From: Shewanella mesophila | GTDB taxonomy: Bacteria > Pseudomonadota > Gammaproteobacteria > Enterobacterales > Shewanellaceae | Direction: 5' to 3' | DNA length: 64,000 nucleotides | NCBI RefSeq assembly: GCF_019457515.1 | Contig: NZ_CP080421.1 | Coordinates: forward strand, 2,418,001-2,482,000 | Shown: one piece after another, positions 10,239-20,577 of the stretch | Numbering within the stretch: position 1 is the first letter of the stretch | How the letters are laid out: every line of letters starts with the position of its first letter | The notes under the pieces: generated by a model | What the model saw: only the letters and a program-made list of their open reading frames with translations | What the model was told of the DNA's origin: nothing | Databases searched by the model: none | Position numbers and translations under genes: made by a program

Positions 10239-12851
10239 ATGGCAATCGATAACAAAAATAAGGCACTTACCGCTGACACCCATTGGAAAAATAGCCTTAC
10301 TTTTAAATTTACGATAGTCCAATTTGTGGTCGCAACCTTGATCATCACCTCGAGTATTTGGCTAATTTTTTCTACCGAAAAAAAACACCACATGGATACT
10401 CAACTCAATCTAAGTCAAAACAATGGCCAAGCCGTTATCGCACAGCTCCAAAATATTCTCTCAAAAGTAGATATTCTCGCCAATAGTATTGGGATCATTG
10501 GAGAAACTTATAAAGAACAAACCAAGGTCATAGATGAACTAATCCCATCTCTACTGACTGTTGAAAATAAGACCCAACTCATTGCTGGTGGTGGTATTTG
10601 GCCCGAACCAAACGCCTTCTTAATCGATAAACAATTTAACAGTTTTTTTTGGGCCAGAAATAAAGCCGACACGTTTATAAGAGTCAATGGATATGACTCA
10701 CCAGATGGACCCCGCTACCATCAAGAAAATTGGTATCAGCCAGTAAAATATTTTCAAAATAGTCATACTCATTGGTCTGAATCTTATGTCGATCCTTATA
10801 CCAAAGAGGTGATGATCACTGCTTCTGTACCTATGCGAGCGGAACATCAATTCATTGGTGTCGCGACAGTAGATCTGTCTCTGGCAGGATTAGACAAGTA
10901 TTTTACCTTTTCAGATCAAAATCCCTTATCTAAGGGATATATTTTAGCGCTAGACGGCTATAACAATTTACTCTCAGATCCTTTTGATGAACTGGCCGAA
11001 GAGTCCCAATATTCACCACTATTAGGTCAACCTTTTAGCCAACTCGTTGCTCGTTATCCTGAGTTAGCGGAAATTGAAGCCGCTGTACACGCACTCGACA
11101 ACGAGTTTTACGAGCAATCTATGCAGCACCCAGCCTATCAAGTAAGGCAACTACAAACATTGCTAGACAATACTCCTCCAGAGAAACGTCAGCGACTGTC
11201 AGCACTGATCAATTCAGCTTTGCAACCTAAGCCGTTCAAAGCCAATATTGTTACCTTAGAGTTAGCATCAACCCCACTATTCGATGAGCCCGTCTTAATA
11301 TCTATTCTCACTATGGCGCAAACTCAGTGGAAAATAATCTTAGTCACGCCGCTTTCAAGCCTATCTCAACAAGCGAATGCCATCGCCATCAAAATTGGTG
11401 CTTACTTACTGCTAGCACAGCTACTAGCGCTAATCATCTTGTTTGTATTTCAACATAAGCTGTTTATTAGGCCCATTTTTAAAATTGTATCGGCGCTTCA
11501 AAGTGGTAATTTGGGTCGGTTAGAACTGGATTCAAATAAACGTCATGATGAACTTGGGCAGTTGTCAAAGGCCTTTATCGCCAGAAGTAACCAGCTAGAG
11601 ATCGCTTACGCCAGTCTTGACGCCAGTAACTTAGCGCTAGAGCAGCAACTCGCGATGCAACGCATGGCACAAACAGAACTAGAAACTAAAAAAGAACTGA
11701 TTAACGCCTTATTGAATGCATCACAGAACGTGATTTGCATTAAGGACACCAAAGGTAAATACACCTTAGTCAATGATAAATTCTGTGAAATATTAGGGAT
11801 CGAACGTAATAAAATACTCGGTGCTAAAGACGTAGATATCTACCCAGACGATATTGCCAAAATTATTACCAGTCACGATGCCATTATCAAAACCACAGAT
11901 AATGCACAAAGTTTCGAACAACCTATGCCCACCATTTATGGGGAGCGGATTTTTCTCATCACTAAATATCCAATCAAAGATACAGAAGGGAATCTTATCG
12001 CTCTGGGGGCGATGGCGATGGATATCAGCAGTCTAAAAGAGAAGCAACTCGAACAAGAACAAACGATTATATCGCTATCAACCAAAATCGCATCTTTACA
12101 GCAGGCTATTGAGCAACTCCGTCACCCCCCTAAAGCCACTTTAATAGAGGAGAAAAAACTCAAAACAGATCGTCATCAAATTGTGCCTATGGGGTCCACA
12201 TTTCAAAAGCTAATGTTACAGATGATAAGCGAGCTCAATCGCCAACAATTAGCGTCATTAGAGCAGCTGTTAGTTATCGTCCCCAAAGCGGCAAGCCCCG
12301 ATAATAATCCACACTCATCAATGTTAATGGAAAAGCTGACTGAGCAAATAGATATCTTGCGTCATGCTCATCCCCTACTAATGGTCGAGCGGCAGAGCAA
12401 ATCAATTATCCTCGTGCAGTTTTTACAAGATATATTTGCCACATTAGCACCTAAACTTAACAGCAAAAAAATAGGCTGGACGATTAATTGCCCACCTCAG
12501 TTATCGATAGCTATACCATCATGGCATCTTTTCACCATATGCTACCAAGTGGTCAACAATACGATCTTTCATGCCTTTCCTGATGATCTGATCAAAGATA
12601 CGGCAAGAGAACTTGTGGTCAATGCCGATGTCGCTCATGGGATGCTGAGCATCAAATTTAAGGATAATGGAATTGGGATCCCATCAGCGAATTTAGATAA
12701 TATTAAACTACAATTAGACAAACTAAGCGGCCATGGTACCTTGGTCGATATTCACCATTGGCTGCTCTCTCACTACGAGGGTTGCTTGTCGTTAGAATCT
12801 GTTTCTACTGAGTTCACTGAAGTAGAATGCCAGATGAGAGTGCCACACTAA
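10239..12851 (+). CDS. Membrane sensor protein: Cache-HAMP-PAS with a C-terminal HATPase-like domain
   Basis: Signal-transduction protein of 870 residues, specific role unknown. Seen: TM1 about residues 24-44; a periplasmic double-Cache region (about 50-380, with WYQPVKYF...SESYVDPYTKEVMIT and GVATVDLSL); TM2 about 386-406; HAMP about 410-460; a coiled coil; a PAS domain about 487-600 (CIKDTKGKYTLVND); and a HATPase-type domain from about 763 with N-box-like VVNNTIFHAF and G1-like DNGIGIP (about 810). The region before the ATPase has no convincing H-box (no His-Glu/Asp-x-R-x-P), so autophosphorylation is doubtful. AAGGA stands just before the ATG. There is no response regulator or chemotaxis gene next to it; it is transcribed alone. 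Confidence 0.75.
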   Translation: MAIDNKNKALTADTHWKNSLTFKFTIVQFVVATLIITSSIWLIFSTEKKHHMDTQLNLSQNNGQAVIAQLQNILSKVDILANSIGIIGETYKEQTKVIDELIPSLLTVENKTQLIAGGGIWPEPNAFLIDKQFNSFFWARNKADTFIRVNGYDSPDGPRYHQENWYQPVKYFQNSHTHWSESYVDPYTKEVMITASVPMRAEHQFIGVATVDLSLAGLDKYFTFSDQNPLSKGYILALDGYNNLLSDPFDELAEESQYSPLLGQPFSQLVARYPELAEIEAAVHALDNEFYEQSMQHPAYQVRQLQTLLDNTPPEKRQRLSALINSALQPKPFKANIVTLELASTPLFDEPVLISILTMAQTQWKIILVTPLSSLSQQANAIAIKIGAYLLLAQLLALIILFVFQHKLFIRPIFKIVSALQSGNLGRLELDSNKRHDELGQLSKAFIARSNQLEIAYASLDASNLALEQQLAMQRMAQTELETKKELINALLNASQNVICIKDTKGKYTLVNDKFCEILGIERNKILGAKDVDIYPDDIAKIITSHDAIIKTTDNAQSFEQPMPTIYGERIFLITKYPIKDTEGNLIALGAMAMDISSLKEKQLEQEQTIISLSTKIASLQQAIEQLRHPPKATLIEEKKLKTDRHQIVPMGSTFQKLMLQMISELNRQQLASLEQLLVIVPKAASPDNNPHSSMLMEKLTEQIDILRHAHPLLMVERQSKSIILVQFLQDIFATLAPKLNSKKIGWTINCPPQLSIAIPSWHLFTICYQVVNNTIFHAFPDDLIKDTARELVVNADVAHGMLSIKFKDNGIGIPSANLDNIKLQLDKLSGHGTLVDIHHWLLSHYEGCLSLESVSTEFTEVECQMRVPH

Positions 12852-12885
12852 CCCACACGGCAAAACGTTCACAGGTTCACAGTTA

Positions 12886-12906
12886 GTGGGGAATAATAAT
12901 CCCCAC
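12886..12906. terminator. Hairpin between converging genes, possible weak terminator
   Basis: GTGGGG-N9-CCCCAC lies 34 bases after the sensor gene stop and 11 bases after the opposing gene's stop. There is no T run on either strand, so factor-independent termination is uncertain. Confidence 0.35.
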
Positions 12907-12917
12907 GACTCAGAGCC

Positions 12918-13787
12918 TTACATAGAGACATCGACAAGATAATGGCCCTGTAACCAATTACGGCCAATCAACAATTTATTGGTCATTTTAGAGCGGTCAC
13001 GCAGGTTAACTTTGACCTTATATTCTAACCCAGGCTCACCCACATTCAGCTCGACCATATAGCGGATTTCACTTCCTTGGGCATTTCTAATCAGTGATAC
13101 CTCAGCGATACGGGCATGAACACGATGAGATTCTCCTTTCTCATTCTCAGTGGTAAAATAGAGCATCTTGCCCACATTAAGCTCCATATCGTCGACTCCG
13201 CCTTCAATCTTTAAGTCGACGGCATGAAGTGAGTTTTCAACCGCGCCACTATCGATACGAGTCTCAAAAACCAACCCCGTTTCAACAATACTAATAGGCG
13301 CTACAGGACCAATAACGCGCTTATCTGCAACATCAACGATATATCTATCCTTTAACCAATTTCGCCCGATAAGTAACTTATAGTCCATATGTTCTCGCTC
13401 TCTAAGGTTGACATTAACCTTACGACTTTTACCGTCAAAGCGCACATTGAGAGCGACCATATAGCGAGTTTCTCTACCTTGAGAGTTGCTTACCGTCGAG
13501 ATCTTAACTATTTTTGAGCTGAGTCGTTTCTGTTCACCTTTAGCATTTTTCGTTGTAAACCAGATGATTTTGCCCACATTATCTTTCATCTTTTCGGCAC
13601 TGCCGCCTTCAATTTTTATATCAAAGGCATTAAGTGAGGTATTGGCAGCGCCAGTATCTATGCGCGCTTCGTAGCTTAATCCCGTTTCTTCAACAAACAT
13701 GACTGCCGTTGGCCCGATAACCGCTTTCTCCTCCGCAATTGCTGAAATAGATAACAGCATAGAACATAAAACTAATCTCTTAAGCAT
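12918..13787 (-). CDS. Exported protein with two tandem RimB/Zn-protease-like (retropepsin-like) domains
   Basis: Likely periplasmic: a signal peptide is seen (MLKRLVLCSMLLSISAIAEE). The mature part is two copies of one ~130-residue domain. Copy 1 has RIDTGAANTSLNA (about residue 42) and LLIGRNWLKDRYIVDV; copy 2 has RIDSGAVENSLHA and LLIGRNWLQGHYLVDV. D-T/S-G-A plus the later IGRNWL pattern is that of the family annotated 'putative ATP-dependent zinc protease' (RimB-like, retropepsin fold). Family members usually have one domain. Protease activity is inferred from the family, and the substrate is unknown. ATG with AGGA upstream. Neighbours give no functional clue. Confidence 0.7.
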   Translation of the reverse strand: MLKRLVLCSMLLSISAIAEEKAVIGPTAVMFVEETGLSYEARIDTGAANTSLNAFDIKIEGGSAEKMKDNVGKIIWFTTKNAKGEQKRLSSKIVKISTVSNSQGRETRYMVALNVRFDGKSRKVNVNLREREHMDYKLLIGRNWLKDRYIVDVADKRVIGPVAPISIVETGLVFETRIDSGAVENSLHAVDLKIEGGVDDMELNVGKMLYFTTENEKGESHRVHARIAEVSLIRNAQGSEIRYMVELNVGEPGLEYKVKVNLRDRSKMTNKLLIGRNWLQGHYLVDVSM

Positions 13788-13812
13788 CTTGAATCCTCAA
13801 AACCTACCAAAC

Positions 13813-13836
13813 AAAAAGCCGACATTTATGCCGGCT
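13813..13836 (-). terminator. Terminator of the 13866-14547 transcription unit
   Basis: On the minus strand, AGCCG, an inner partly paired loop, CGGCT, then TTTT, about 30 bases after the stop of the STAS-like gene. Confidence 0.75.
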
Positions 13837-13865
13837 ATTTTCAACCAATATACTCGCTAAACGGA

Positions 13866-14231
13866 TTAGACTTGCATCAACCAATCTTGCGCTAGATGCA
13901 CCTCTTGTCGAGAAAAAACATTAACGGGACAAGGCACCATACAGGCAATAACTTTAGCCATATTCGTCAACCAGTCACTATCTGTGATAATGACAACTCT
14001 CGAAAAATCAGTCAAATGAAAAAAACCTAACTTTGCATCATCCCAAAGCGTCTCCACCGAAATGCCTTCAAATTGTTCACTAAATTCATACCAAAGTTTA
14101 ATGGTCGAATGATCTTTCAATTTAGATTCGATCTCAGGCACGAGTAGTTGCTCATAGTCGTCACCAGTTAACACGCCATGAGCCCGAATGGCGACAACAT
14201 CATGACTAAACCCGCTAAGTAACTCAATCAT
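13866..14231 (-). CDS. SpoIIAA/STAS-like small protein
   Basis: 121 residues, no signal peptide, cytoplasmic. The pattern MIELLSGFSHDVVAIRAHGV, LTGDDYEQLLVPEIE, then LWYEFSEQFEGISVETLWDD and a C-terminal QDWL matches the SpoIIAA-like (STAS/SEC14-type) family found near envelope and stress genes in marine proteobacteria. Function of the family is poorly known; lipid or protein binding is a guess. GGGAG ribosome site 6 bases before the ATG. It follows the small membrane protein gene by 28 bases, so the two probably share a transcript ending at the hairpin just downstream. Confidence 0.65.
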   Translation of the reverse strand: MIELLSGFSHDVVAIRAHGVLTGDDYEQLLVPEIESKLKDHSTIKLWYEFSEQFEGISVETLWDDAKLGFFHLTDFSRVVIITDSDWLTNMAKVIACMVPCPVNVFSRQEVHLAQDWLMQV

Positions 14232-14259
14232 GTGCTACTCCCTACCACTGAATGGCAGT

Positions 14260-14547
14260 TTAATAAACAAAATGATAAATAAACAGAAAAAACAACACGC
14301 TAATGCAGGCACAATGGGTAAAGTGCTCAACGATATCTGGACCCAATTTAATATAACGATAGTGGCGAGCAAATTGAACGCCAAGCCAGACTAAAATAAA
14401 AGGAACAAATGGCAGCGAAATGACGAATGGGATAAACCCCCACCCTAGTTCATATGCATTTGCACTAAAAAGCTGAAATGCAGCCCAAAATACCGCCAAT
14501 ATTGCATAGATAATAAAATGCTGCTTATTGATCGAACGAGAAAACAT
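14260..14547 (-). CDS. Small membrane protein of unknown function
   Basis: 95 residues with three hydrophobic stretches (about residues 11-30, 35-57 and 75-93), so an inner-membrane protein. No family is recognised. A GGAG ribosome site lies 8 bases before the ATG, supporting a real gene. It is upstream of, and probably cotranscribed with, the STAS-like gene. Confidence 0.6.
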   Translation of the reverse strand: MFSRSINKQHFIIYAILAVFWAAFQLFSANAYELGWGFIPFVISLPFVPFILVWLGVQFARHYRYIKLGPDIVEHFTHCACISVLFFLFIYHFVY

Positions 14548-14649
14548 TCATCAAACTCCAACCACAGACCTAACGCTAACCTTAGGCAGATTGGCGAGCT
14601 TTAACAAGGACGCAGTTGTAAACATCTGTTGCTGATAGAAATAATCATA

Positions 14650-14997
14650 TTACTGCATTTTGGCAATCTCTTGATCGAATAGATTCTTGATCAAACCAGA
14701 AAACTCAGTAATAAAGATGGTTTGTTCAGTTGTCGCTTTGTGACTAGCAACACTGGCTAAAATTTCTTCAAGATCATAGACGATAGCATCTACTTCCCGA
14801 ATGACCGTATTACGCTCAGCAAATGATAAGGTCGGATTTTGGCCACACACCATAATGATCTGCGCGGCCAGTTGCTCTTCAAATAGCTCCATGACTGTAT
14901 CGCCACTTACCACCACATTTTCAGACGACTCAAATAGCCCGAGGTGCTCTGTAAGATATTGTACTAAGTGTATATAACCTTCTTTATCTGTAACCAT
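14650..14997 (-). CDS. Conserved hypothetical protein, DUF3802-like
   Basis: The frame is open from a TTG at 15012, but AGGG sits well placed before the ATG at 14997, giving a 115-residue protein (MVTDKEGYIHLVQYL...). Soluble, acidic and largely helical; no catalytic motif. It resembles the DUF3802 family of Shewanella/Vibrio/Alteromonas by recollection, without a search. No function is known. Monocistronic by spacing. Confidence 0.6.
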   Translation of the reverse strand: MVTDKEGYIHLVQYLTEHLGLFESSENVVVSGDTVMELFEEQLAAQIIMVCGQNPTLSFAERNTVIREVDAIVYDLEEILASVASHKATTEQTIFITEFSGLIKNLFDQEIAKMQ

Positions 14998-15115
14998 TAT
15001 TTGCCCTAACAAGCATTATTGGTAAACCATGATCATTGCCATGTTCACTCTATGTCATAAACATTATTATGAAACAAAATCAGTGGTCAGTCTTGTCGTT
15101 AGTGCACGTTTTTAT

Positions 15116-15691
15116 TTAACGCCCAAGCGTTAACACAAACGAAACAGGTACGGCCTGACTAATTGCACTCAACCCTGCCAATTCTCGCAGCTTATCCACA
15201 CCAGAAGTTAGACCAAAATCAGCCGCATTCACTATGATGGGGTACTCACTCATCACCAGTATTTTATCTTGAGCTAACTTAGCAACACGTACATTGACCA
15301 ATATCGACTTTTCCTCGCCATGTAAAGTCAAAGTCGCGTCAAGTGACAAAGATTGCATTGTGCCAATGGCTAACTTTTCAATACTATTGATATCAACCTT
15401 AGCCATTAACTCTACCGAAGGATATTGAGCGGTTTCAAATAACACCTCTTTCATCCTGATATCACGGATCTCGACATTGGTCCAGACACTAGTTAGCGGT
15501 ATTGATAGATTAAAGCCACCATCTGTATCTAATATTCCTGATACCTGAGTAAACTTATGAACTTCGGCAATATCGCCTTTTTTAACTGAGATAAAATTGA
15601 CAACAGAATCTTGGCTATTAACTTGCCAACTCGACGCCAATGCCGTTGCACTAAACAAACTTATTCCTAGACCTAATAACACTGTTTTCAT
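15116..15691 (-). CDS. YceI-family periplasmic protein
   Basis: Lipocalin-like beta-barrel family thought to bind isoprenoid-type lipids in the periplasm. Seen: the signal peptide MKTVLLGLGISLFSATALA with cleavage before SSWQV, then the YceI pattern of a Ser-rich first strand (VVNFISVKKGDIAEVHKF), the central IRDIRMKEVLFETAQYPS, and a C-terminal DFGL. The frame extends to 15724, but the GGAG before the ATG at 15691 and the position of the signal peptide support the later start. Single gene; physiological ligand unknown. Confidence 0.85.
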   Translation of the reverse strand: MKTVLLGLGISLFSATALASSWQVNSQDSVVNFISVKKGDIAEVHKFTQVSGILDTDGGFNLSIPLTSVWTNVEIRDIRMKEVLFETAQYPSVELMAKVDINSIEKLAIGTMQSLSLDATLTLHGEEKSILVNVRVAKLAQDKILVMSEYPIIVNAADFGLTSGVDKLRELAGLSAISQAVPVSFVLTLGR

Positions 15692-15808
15692 CTTGCTCTC
15701 CATATCAATAATCATTGATTCCATTTACCCAATAAAATAGTCTGCTTGTCTTATCTGCAACAATAGCTCGTTATCTATATTAGCCTAATATTCATCACTT
15801 TGGATAGT

Positions 15809-16007
15809 TAACCTGAACTCGGATTAAGAGATGGCATAACGCTAGATCAATTAGCCATTTTACGCTTACGTCATCTCAAACTTGTCATTTGTTTTGCTAA
15901 CAAGGTGTATTTACACGTCAATAACCCGCCTATTGCGAGTGAATCCAACGCTCGTAGCGGCATAAAAGGTTGTTTTAGATACGTTTACTGCCCTGAGTTT
16001 AAGCTAA
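15809..16007 (+). repeat. MITE-like dispersed repeat, copy A
   Basis: About 199 bases, matched base-for-base over most of its length by the reverse complement of 52737-52922 (roughly 85% identity by eye across the inner 150 bases). The left end TAACCTGAACTCGGATTAA and the right end (about 15990-16007) are degenerate inverted repeats of each other. This copy carries an insertion of about 11 bases near 15968-15979 relative to copy B. It encodes no transposase. A 94-codon frame that starts inside it at 15905 is not supported as a gene. Confidence 0.75.
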
Positions 16008-16162
16008 TGATACCTACAGCATTAAGTATACAGTCAATTCCGAAAGACTTAATCTTTCCACTCTTAGCGTATTACTTTAATAGTCACTTCCCATTTACAC
16101 CGTTATGTCATTTGCAGGAATGGAATGGGTCACCGCCTTATCAGGATCATGGCACGATCAAC

Positions 16163-16198
16163 CAAAAAAAAGGCCCTAACTCAAGTTAGGGCCTTTTA
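16163..16198 (-). terminator. Terminator of topA
   Basis: A 10-bp stem AGGCCCTAAC / GTTAGGGCCT with loop TCAA is flanked by A and T runs, so it can work in both directions. It lies directly after the topA stop. Confidence 0.9.
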
Positions 16199-16199
16199 A

Positions 16200-18854
16200 T
16201 TAAGCGTTTTTCTTTGGTTTAGGCTTAGCCTTGGTCTTGGCCTCTGTAACCCACTTACCGCCAACATACTTAGCTGTCCAGCCAGTCGCCTTCCCATCGA
16301 CTTCTGTTGAAACATACTGCTCTTTCGTCTTACGACTAAACCTAACGAAAGCCTTATTACCGTCATCGTCAGTCACTGGCGCATCCGCTAAATATTGGTA
16401 CTTTGGCCAGAGCAGATCGCGGTACGTCACAAGCTCCTCAACCAAGGGCGGGCGAGTCTCGCGTGATTTAGGGAATGTACTCGCGGCCATAAAGATCCCC
16501 GCCGCCCCATCTCTTAACACGAAGTAACCATCTGACTTGGTACATTTGAGCTCAGGCAGATGGATAGGGTCTTCTTTTGGTGGTGCGGCTTCACCGCTTT
16601 TCAACAACTTGCGGGTATTTTTACATTCGCTGTTCGTACAACCAAAATATTTACCAAAGCGACCATTTTTAAGTTCCATGTCGTTGCCACAACGATCACA
16701 TTCTAGAATTGGTCCTTCGTAGCCTTTTATCTTAAATTGACCTTGCTCAACTTCGTAACCGCCGCATATGGGATTGTTACCACACACATGCAGCTTACGG
16801 GTCTCGTCAATTAAGTAGCTGTCCATTGCGGTACCGCAAACATCACATCTGTGCTTAGCACGTAACGCATCTGTTTCGGCATCTTCGCTGCTCTCACTAA
16901 TGGCTTCTTCTCCAGCAGTGAGATTCATGGTCGTCTTACAGCGCTCTTTTGGAGGCAAGGCATAACCAGAGCAGCCAAGAAACACCCCCGTCGTACCGGT
17001 ACGAATGCCCATAGGACGCGCACAAGTTGGACACTGAATGTCTGTCAACACCATCTCATTAGGACGCATTCCGCCCTCTTCTGGTGGTAACTCCGCTTTT
17101 TCAAGCTGTGCTGTCAGATCTTTATAGAAGTTATCCAGCACTTTTTTCCATTCAAGCTGACCTTGAGCCACATTATCGAGAGTTTGTTCCATTCCTGCAG
17201 TAAAGTCGTAGCTCATCAACTCTTCGAAACTACCAACAAGACTTTCACTTACTATTTCGCCCATTTTTTCGGCGTAGAAACGACGATTGTCGACTTTGAC
17301 ATAGCCACGATCTTGAATGGTCGAAATAATCGTTGCATAGGTAGATGGACGGCCAATACCACGTTTTTCTAACTCTTTAACTAACGACGCTTCACTATAA
17401 CGCGCTGGTGGCTTAGTAAAGTGCTGCTTAGGCAACAACTCCTCAAGCGCCAAATTGTCACCTTGGGCGACAAACGGCAAGGTATTATCTTCTTCGTTTT
17501 TCTTCTTAATCGCGGTTTGAACTCGAGTCCAACCGTCAAATTTAAGCGTACGCCCCGATGCTTTTAACTCATATTCAGCCGCGGTAACGGTTAAACGTGT
17601 GGCATCATATTTTGCAGGTGTCATCTGACAAGCTACAAATTGACGCCAGATCAATTCATAAAGACGCTGAGCATCACGTTCCATGTCGCTCAAGCTAGCC
17701 GCTGTCACTTTAACATTTGAAGGTCGTATCGCTTCATGCGCCTCTTGCGCACCCTCTTTACTCCCATAGCGAATGGGGGCTTCTGGTAAATACTGATCAC
17801 CAAATTCATTGGCAATCATATCGCGAACGCTTTCTAATGCTTCTTGACTCAAATTGGTAGAATCGGTACGCATATAGGTGATGTGACCCGCTTCATAAAG
17901 ACGCTGCGCCATCATCATGGTTTTTTTAACCCCAAAGCCCAATCGAGTGCTCGCCGCTTGTTGCAGCGTAGATGTAATATAAGGTGCAGACGGTTTGCTC
18001 GAGGTTCCTTTATCTTCCCTTGCGGTCACGACAAAACTGGCATCAGACAACGCACTAACCGCAGCCATCGCCTGAGCTTCATTTATCGGATTAAATGCTT
18101 TGCCTTGATACTTGGCCACTTGCATTTTAAGGGCGTCATTTGACAAAGTATTAAGCTGCGCGTGAATATCCCAAAACTCTTCTGGAACAAACGCCTTAAT
18201 CTCACCCTCACGCTCTACGACTAATCGCGTTGCCACCGATTGGACTCGGCCAGCCGATAAACCTCTAGCAACCTTTTTCCATAATAGCGGCGACACCATA
18301 AAGCCAACCACTCGGTCTAAGAAACGACGAGCCTGCTGCGCGTTGACCATATTGGTATTTAGTGTAGATGGACGGCTAAATGCGTCTTGAATTGCTGTTT
18401 TGGTGATCTCATTGAACACGACACGTTGATAACGCGCTGGATCACCACCAATCACTTCTTGTAAATGCCAAGCGATTGCTTCTCCTTCTCTATCCAAATC
18501 GGTTGCGAGAAAGATATGGTCGGCATTTTCAGCAAGAGATTGAAGTTCTTTAACTACCTTTTCTTTACCAGGCAGGGTTTGATATTTGGCTTTCCAACCA
18601 TGCTCAGGGTCAACCCCCATACGAGCCACTAGCGCTTGCTTCGCTTTTTTCGCCTTATATATTGCCTTATCTTCAGGAGACATCTTCCGCACTTCAGCGG
18701 GCGATTTCGTCGCCGAACCCGCCTCACTAGTAGAAGATGTTGGCAGGTCACGGATGTGTCCTACACTCGATTTTACGATGTAATCTTTGCCGAGATATTT
18801 ATTAATAGTCTTGGCTTTGGCCGGTGATTCGACAATAACTAGCGATTTACCCAT
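16200..18854 (-). CDS. topA: DNA topoisomerase I
   Basis: Relaxes negative supercoils by transient single-strand cleavage. 884 residues. Seen: an N-terminal TOPRIM domain ([33 protein letters not shown] with the metal-binding D-x-D), the active-site region [14 protein letters not shown] (catalytic Tyr about residue 328), and [12 protein letters not shown]. At the C-terminus are three four-Cys zinc ribbons (CPTC, CDVC and CDRC starts, about residues 610-750), one degenerate repeat, and a Lys/Pro-rich tail ([10 protein letters not shown]). Normal architecture for gammaproteobacteria. It is divergent from astB and has a strong sigma-70 promoter. Confidence 0.97.
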   Translation of the reverse strand: MGKSLVIVESPAKAKTINKYLGKDYIVKSSVGHIRDLPTSSTSEAGSATKSPAEVRKMSPEDKAIYKAKKAKQALVARMGVDPEHGWKAKYQTLPGKEKVVKELQSLAENADHIFLATDLDREGEAIAWHLQEVIGGDPARYQRVVFNEITKTAIQDAFSRPSTLNTNMVNAQQARRFLDRVVGFMVSPLLWKKVARGLSAGRVQSVATRLVVEREGEIKAFVPEEFWDIHAQLNTLSNDALKMQVAKYQGKAFNPINEAQAMAAVSALSDASFVVTAREDKGTSSKPSAPYITSTLQQAASTRLGFGVKKTMMMAQRLYEAGHITYMRTDSTNLSQEALESVRDMIANEFGDQYLPEAPIRYGSKEGAQEAHEAIRPSNVKVTAASLSDMERDAQRLYELIWRQFVACQMTPAKYDATRLTVTAAEYELKASGRTLKFDGWTRVQTAIKKKNEEDNTLPFVAQGDNLALEELLPKQHFTKPPARYSEASLVKELEKRGIGRPSTYATIISTIQDRGYVKVDNRRFYAEKMGEIVSESLVGSFEELMSYDFTAGMEQTLDNVAQGQLEWKKVLDNFYKDLTAQLEKAELPPEEGGMRPNEMVLTDIQCPTCARPMGIRTGTTGVFLGCSGYALPPKERCKTTMNLTAGEEAISESSEDAETDALRAKHRCDVCGTAMDSYLIDETRKLHVCGNNPICGGYEVEQGQFKIKGYEGPILECDRCGNDMELKNGRFGKYFGCTNSECKNTRKLLKSGEAAPPKEDPIHLPELKCTKSDGYFVLRDGAAGIFMAASTFPKSRETRPPLVEELVTYRDLLWPKYQYLADAPVTDDDGNKAFVRFSRKTKEQYVSTEVDGKATGWTAKYVGGKWVTEAKTKAKPKPKKNA

Positions 18855-18900
18855 AGAATGATCTGCGCCAAAAGTCTCAAAATTCTGTAAATTGGCTCCA

Positions 18901-18929
18901 TATATAGAGGGTTGTGCTCATACTTTCAA
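18901..18929 (-). promoter_or_regulatory. Sigma-70 promoter of topA
   Basis: On the minus strand, -35 TTGAAA, a 17-base spacer and -10 TATATA, about 47 bases upstream of the topA ATG. Spacing is optimal and both hexamers are near consensus. Confidence 0.65.
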
Positions 18930-19099
18930 GCTAATCCCTGTTTTATTTGTTACGGAGAGCCACTTTTTAACCATTTTTGAAAAAAATGTGAAAAATAATA
19001 TTGCGTAATTAAAAACTAATATTTCATTATTAGCTATCTAGCAAGTAATAGTTATGCATTTCTAAGCGAATATCGCAACTTTCCCTAATTCCCCCTAAC

Positions 19100-19127
19100 T
19101 TGTTAAGCGCGCAACCTCAAGTATACT
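19100..19127 (+). promoter_or_regulatory. Probable promoter of astB
   Basis: -35 TTGTTA, a 16-base spacer and -10 TATACT, 84 bases before the astB start. No clear ArgR box was found beside it. Confidence 0.5.
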
Positions 19128-19211
19128 GGACCACAAATTCAACCAATCAGATAACATCTTTTAATTGAGTTACGACTGGTTAAAAACAATAATAACCTTG
19201 AAGGATATGCA

Positions 19212-20549
19212 ATGAAGCATTACGAAGCGAATTTTGATGGACTTGTCGGCCCGACCCATAATTATGCAGGACTGTCATATGGTAATGTTGCTTCCCTAAG
19301 CAATGCCAGCGCAATTTCAAACCCAAAAGCCGCGGCTAAGCAAGGGCTAAAAAAGGCAAAAGCCCTCGCCAATATGGGTATGGTTCAAGGTATGTTAGCA
19401 CCTCAGGAGCGCCCAGATCTCCATACGCTGCGTAGAATCGGATTTTCAGGGACTGATGCAGAAGTTTTGAGTAAAGCCGCTAAACAAGCTCCTGCGGTCC
19501 TTAGAGCATGTTGCAGCGCCTCCAGTATGTGGACCGCGAATGCAGCAACGGTATCGCCAAGCGCCGATACCCATGACGGAAAAATACATTTCACCCCAGC
19601 GAATCTCGTCGATAAGCTGCATCGCAGTATTGAACCAACAACCACTGGCAACATTCTGGCAGCGACCTTTAATAACTCCCGCTACTTCAGTCATCACCAA
19701 CATTTGCCAGAACATGCTAGTTTTGGTGACGAGGGAGCGGCCAATCACACTCGACTTTGCAGCGAGTATGGGCACGCCGGACTCGAGCTATTTGTGTACG
19801 GCCAAGAAGCCACTAATCCTTCGGCCCCAAAACCGAAGAAATATCCAGCTCGTCAAACATTAGAGGCATCACAAGCAATTGCTCGCCTGCACCAACTCGA
19901 TGACGAAAGCAGTGTATTTATCCAGCAAAACCCAGATGTGATAGATCAAGGCGTGTTTCATAACGATGTCATTGCCGTGGGAAATCAAAATGTGCTCTTT
20001 TACCACGAGCAAGCTTTTATAAATACCCAAGAGAAGTTTGCCGAGATCCAGCGTAAGTTCAATGGCCAAACGCTTCACTTTATTGAAGTCCCAACCGCTA
20101 AAGTCGGTATTCAGGATGCGGTAAAGAGCTACCTTTTTAATACCCAGATCATTACTCTGCCTAATGGCGAGATGGCGATAATCGCGCCAACCAACTGCCA
20201 AGAAAATGAAGCAGTGTTTGCTTACTTAAATGAGGTAGTCACACTTGGCACACCAATTAAACACGTACACTACTTCGATGTAAAACAGAGCATGCAAAAT
20301 GGCGGCGGCCCCGCTTGCCTGCGTTTACGGGTGGCCATGAATGAGATGGAAGTCGCAGCAGTTAACCAACATACACTCATGAACGATGCGCTGTTTGAAC
20401 GTTTGAACCTTTGGGTAGAGAAGCATTATCGTGACAAACTCGCCGTAGATGATTTAGCCGATCCTCAGCTGATTATCGAGTCCCGCACCGCGCTTGATGA
20501 ACTAACACAGATAATGAAGCTAGGCAGTGTTTATCAGTTCCAGAAATAA
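19212..20549 (+). CDS. astB: N-succinylarginine dihydrolase
   Basis: Second step of the arginine succinyltransferase pathway: N2-succinylarginine to N2-succinylornithine, with release of ammonia and CO2. 445 residues, normal length. Seen: the N-terminal signature [19 protein letters not shown], the guanidine-modifying-superfamily residues around [15 protein letters not shown], and the C-terminal [14 protein letters not shown] with the catalytic Cys. It stands alone between its promoter and a terminator, so it is not in an astCADBE cluster here; the other ast genes must lie elsewhere. Confidence 0.95.
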   Translation: MKHYEANFDGLVGPTHNYAGLSYGNVASLSNASAISNPKAAAKQGLKKAKALANMGMVQGMLAPQERPDLHTLRRIGFSGTDAEVLSKAAKQAPAVLRACCSASSMWTANAATVSPSADTHDGKIHFTPANLVDKLHRSIEPTTTGNILAATFNNSRYFSHHQHLPEHASFGDEGAANHTRLCSEYGHAGLELFVYGQEATNPSAPKPKKYPARQTLEASQAIARLHQLDDESSVFIQQNPDVIDQGVFHNDVIAVGNQNVLFYHEQAFINTQEKFAEIQRKFNGQTLHFIEVPTAKVGIQDAVKSYLFNTQIITLPNGEMAIIAPTNCQENEAVFAYLNEVVTLGTPIKHVHYFDVKQSMQNGGGPACLRLRVAMNEMEVAAVNQHTLMNDALFERLNLWVEKHYRDKLAVDDLADPQLIIESRTALDELTQIMKLGSVYQFQK

Positions 20550-20577
20550 ACTCTACTTAACAGCAATCTAATCTTCC

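Noticed and set aside
15905..16189. 94-codon plus-strand frame inside and after repeat copy A
   Set aside because: It starts within a dispersed repeat, runs into the topA terminator, has no ribosome site and has no protein-like composition.
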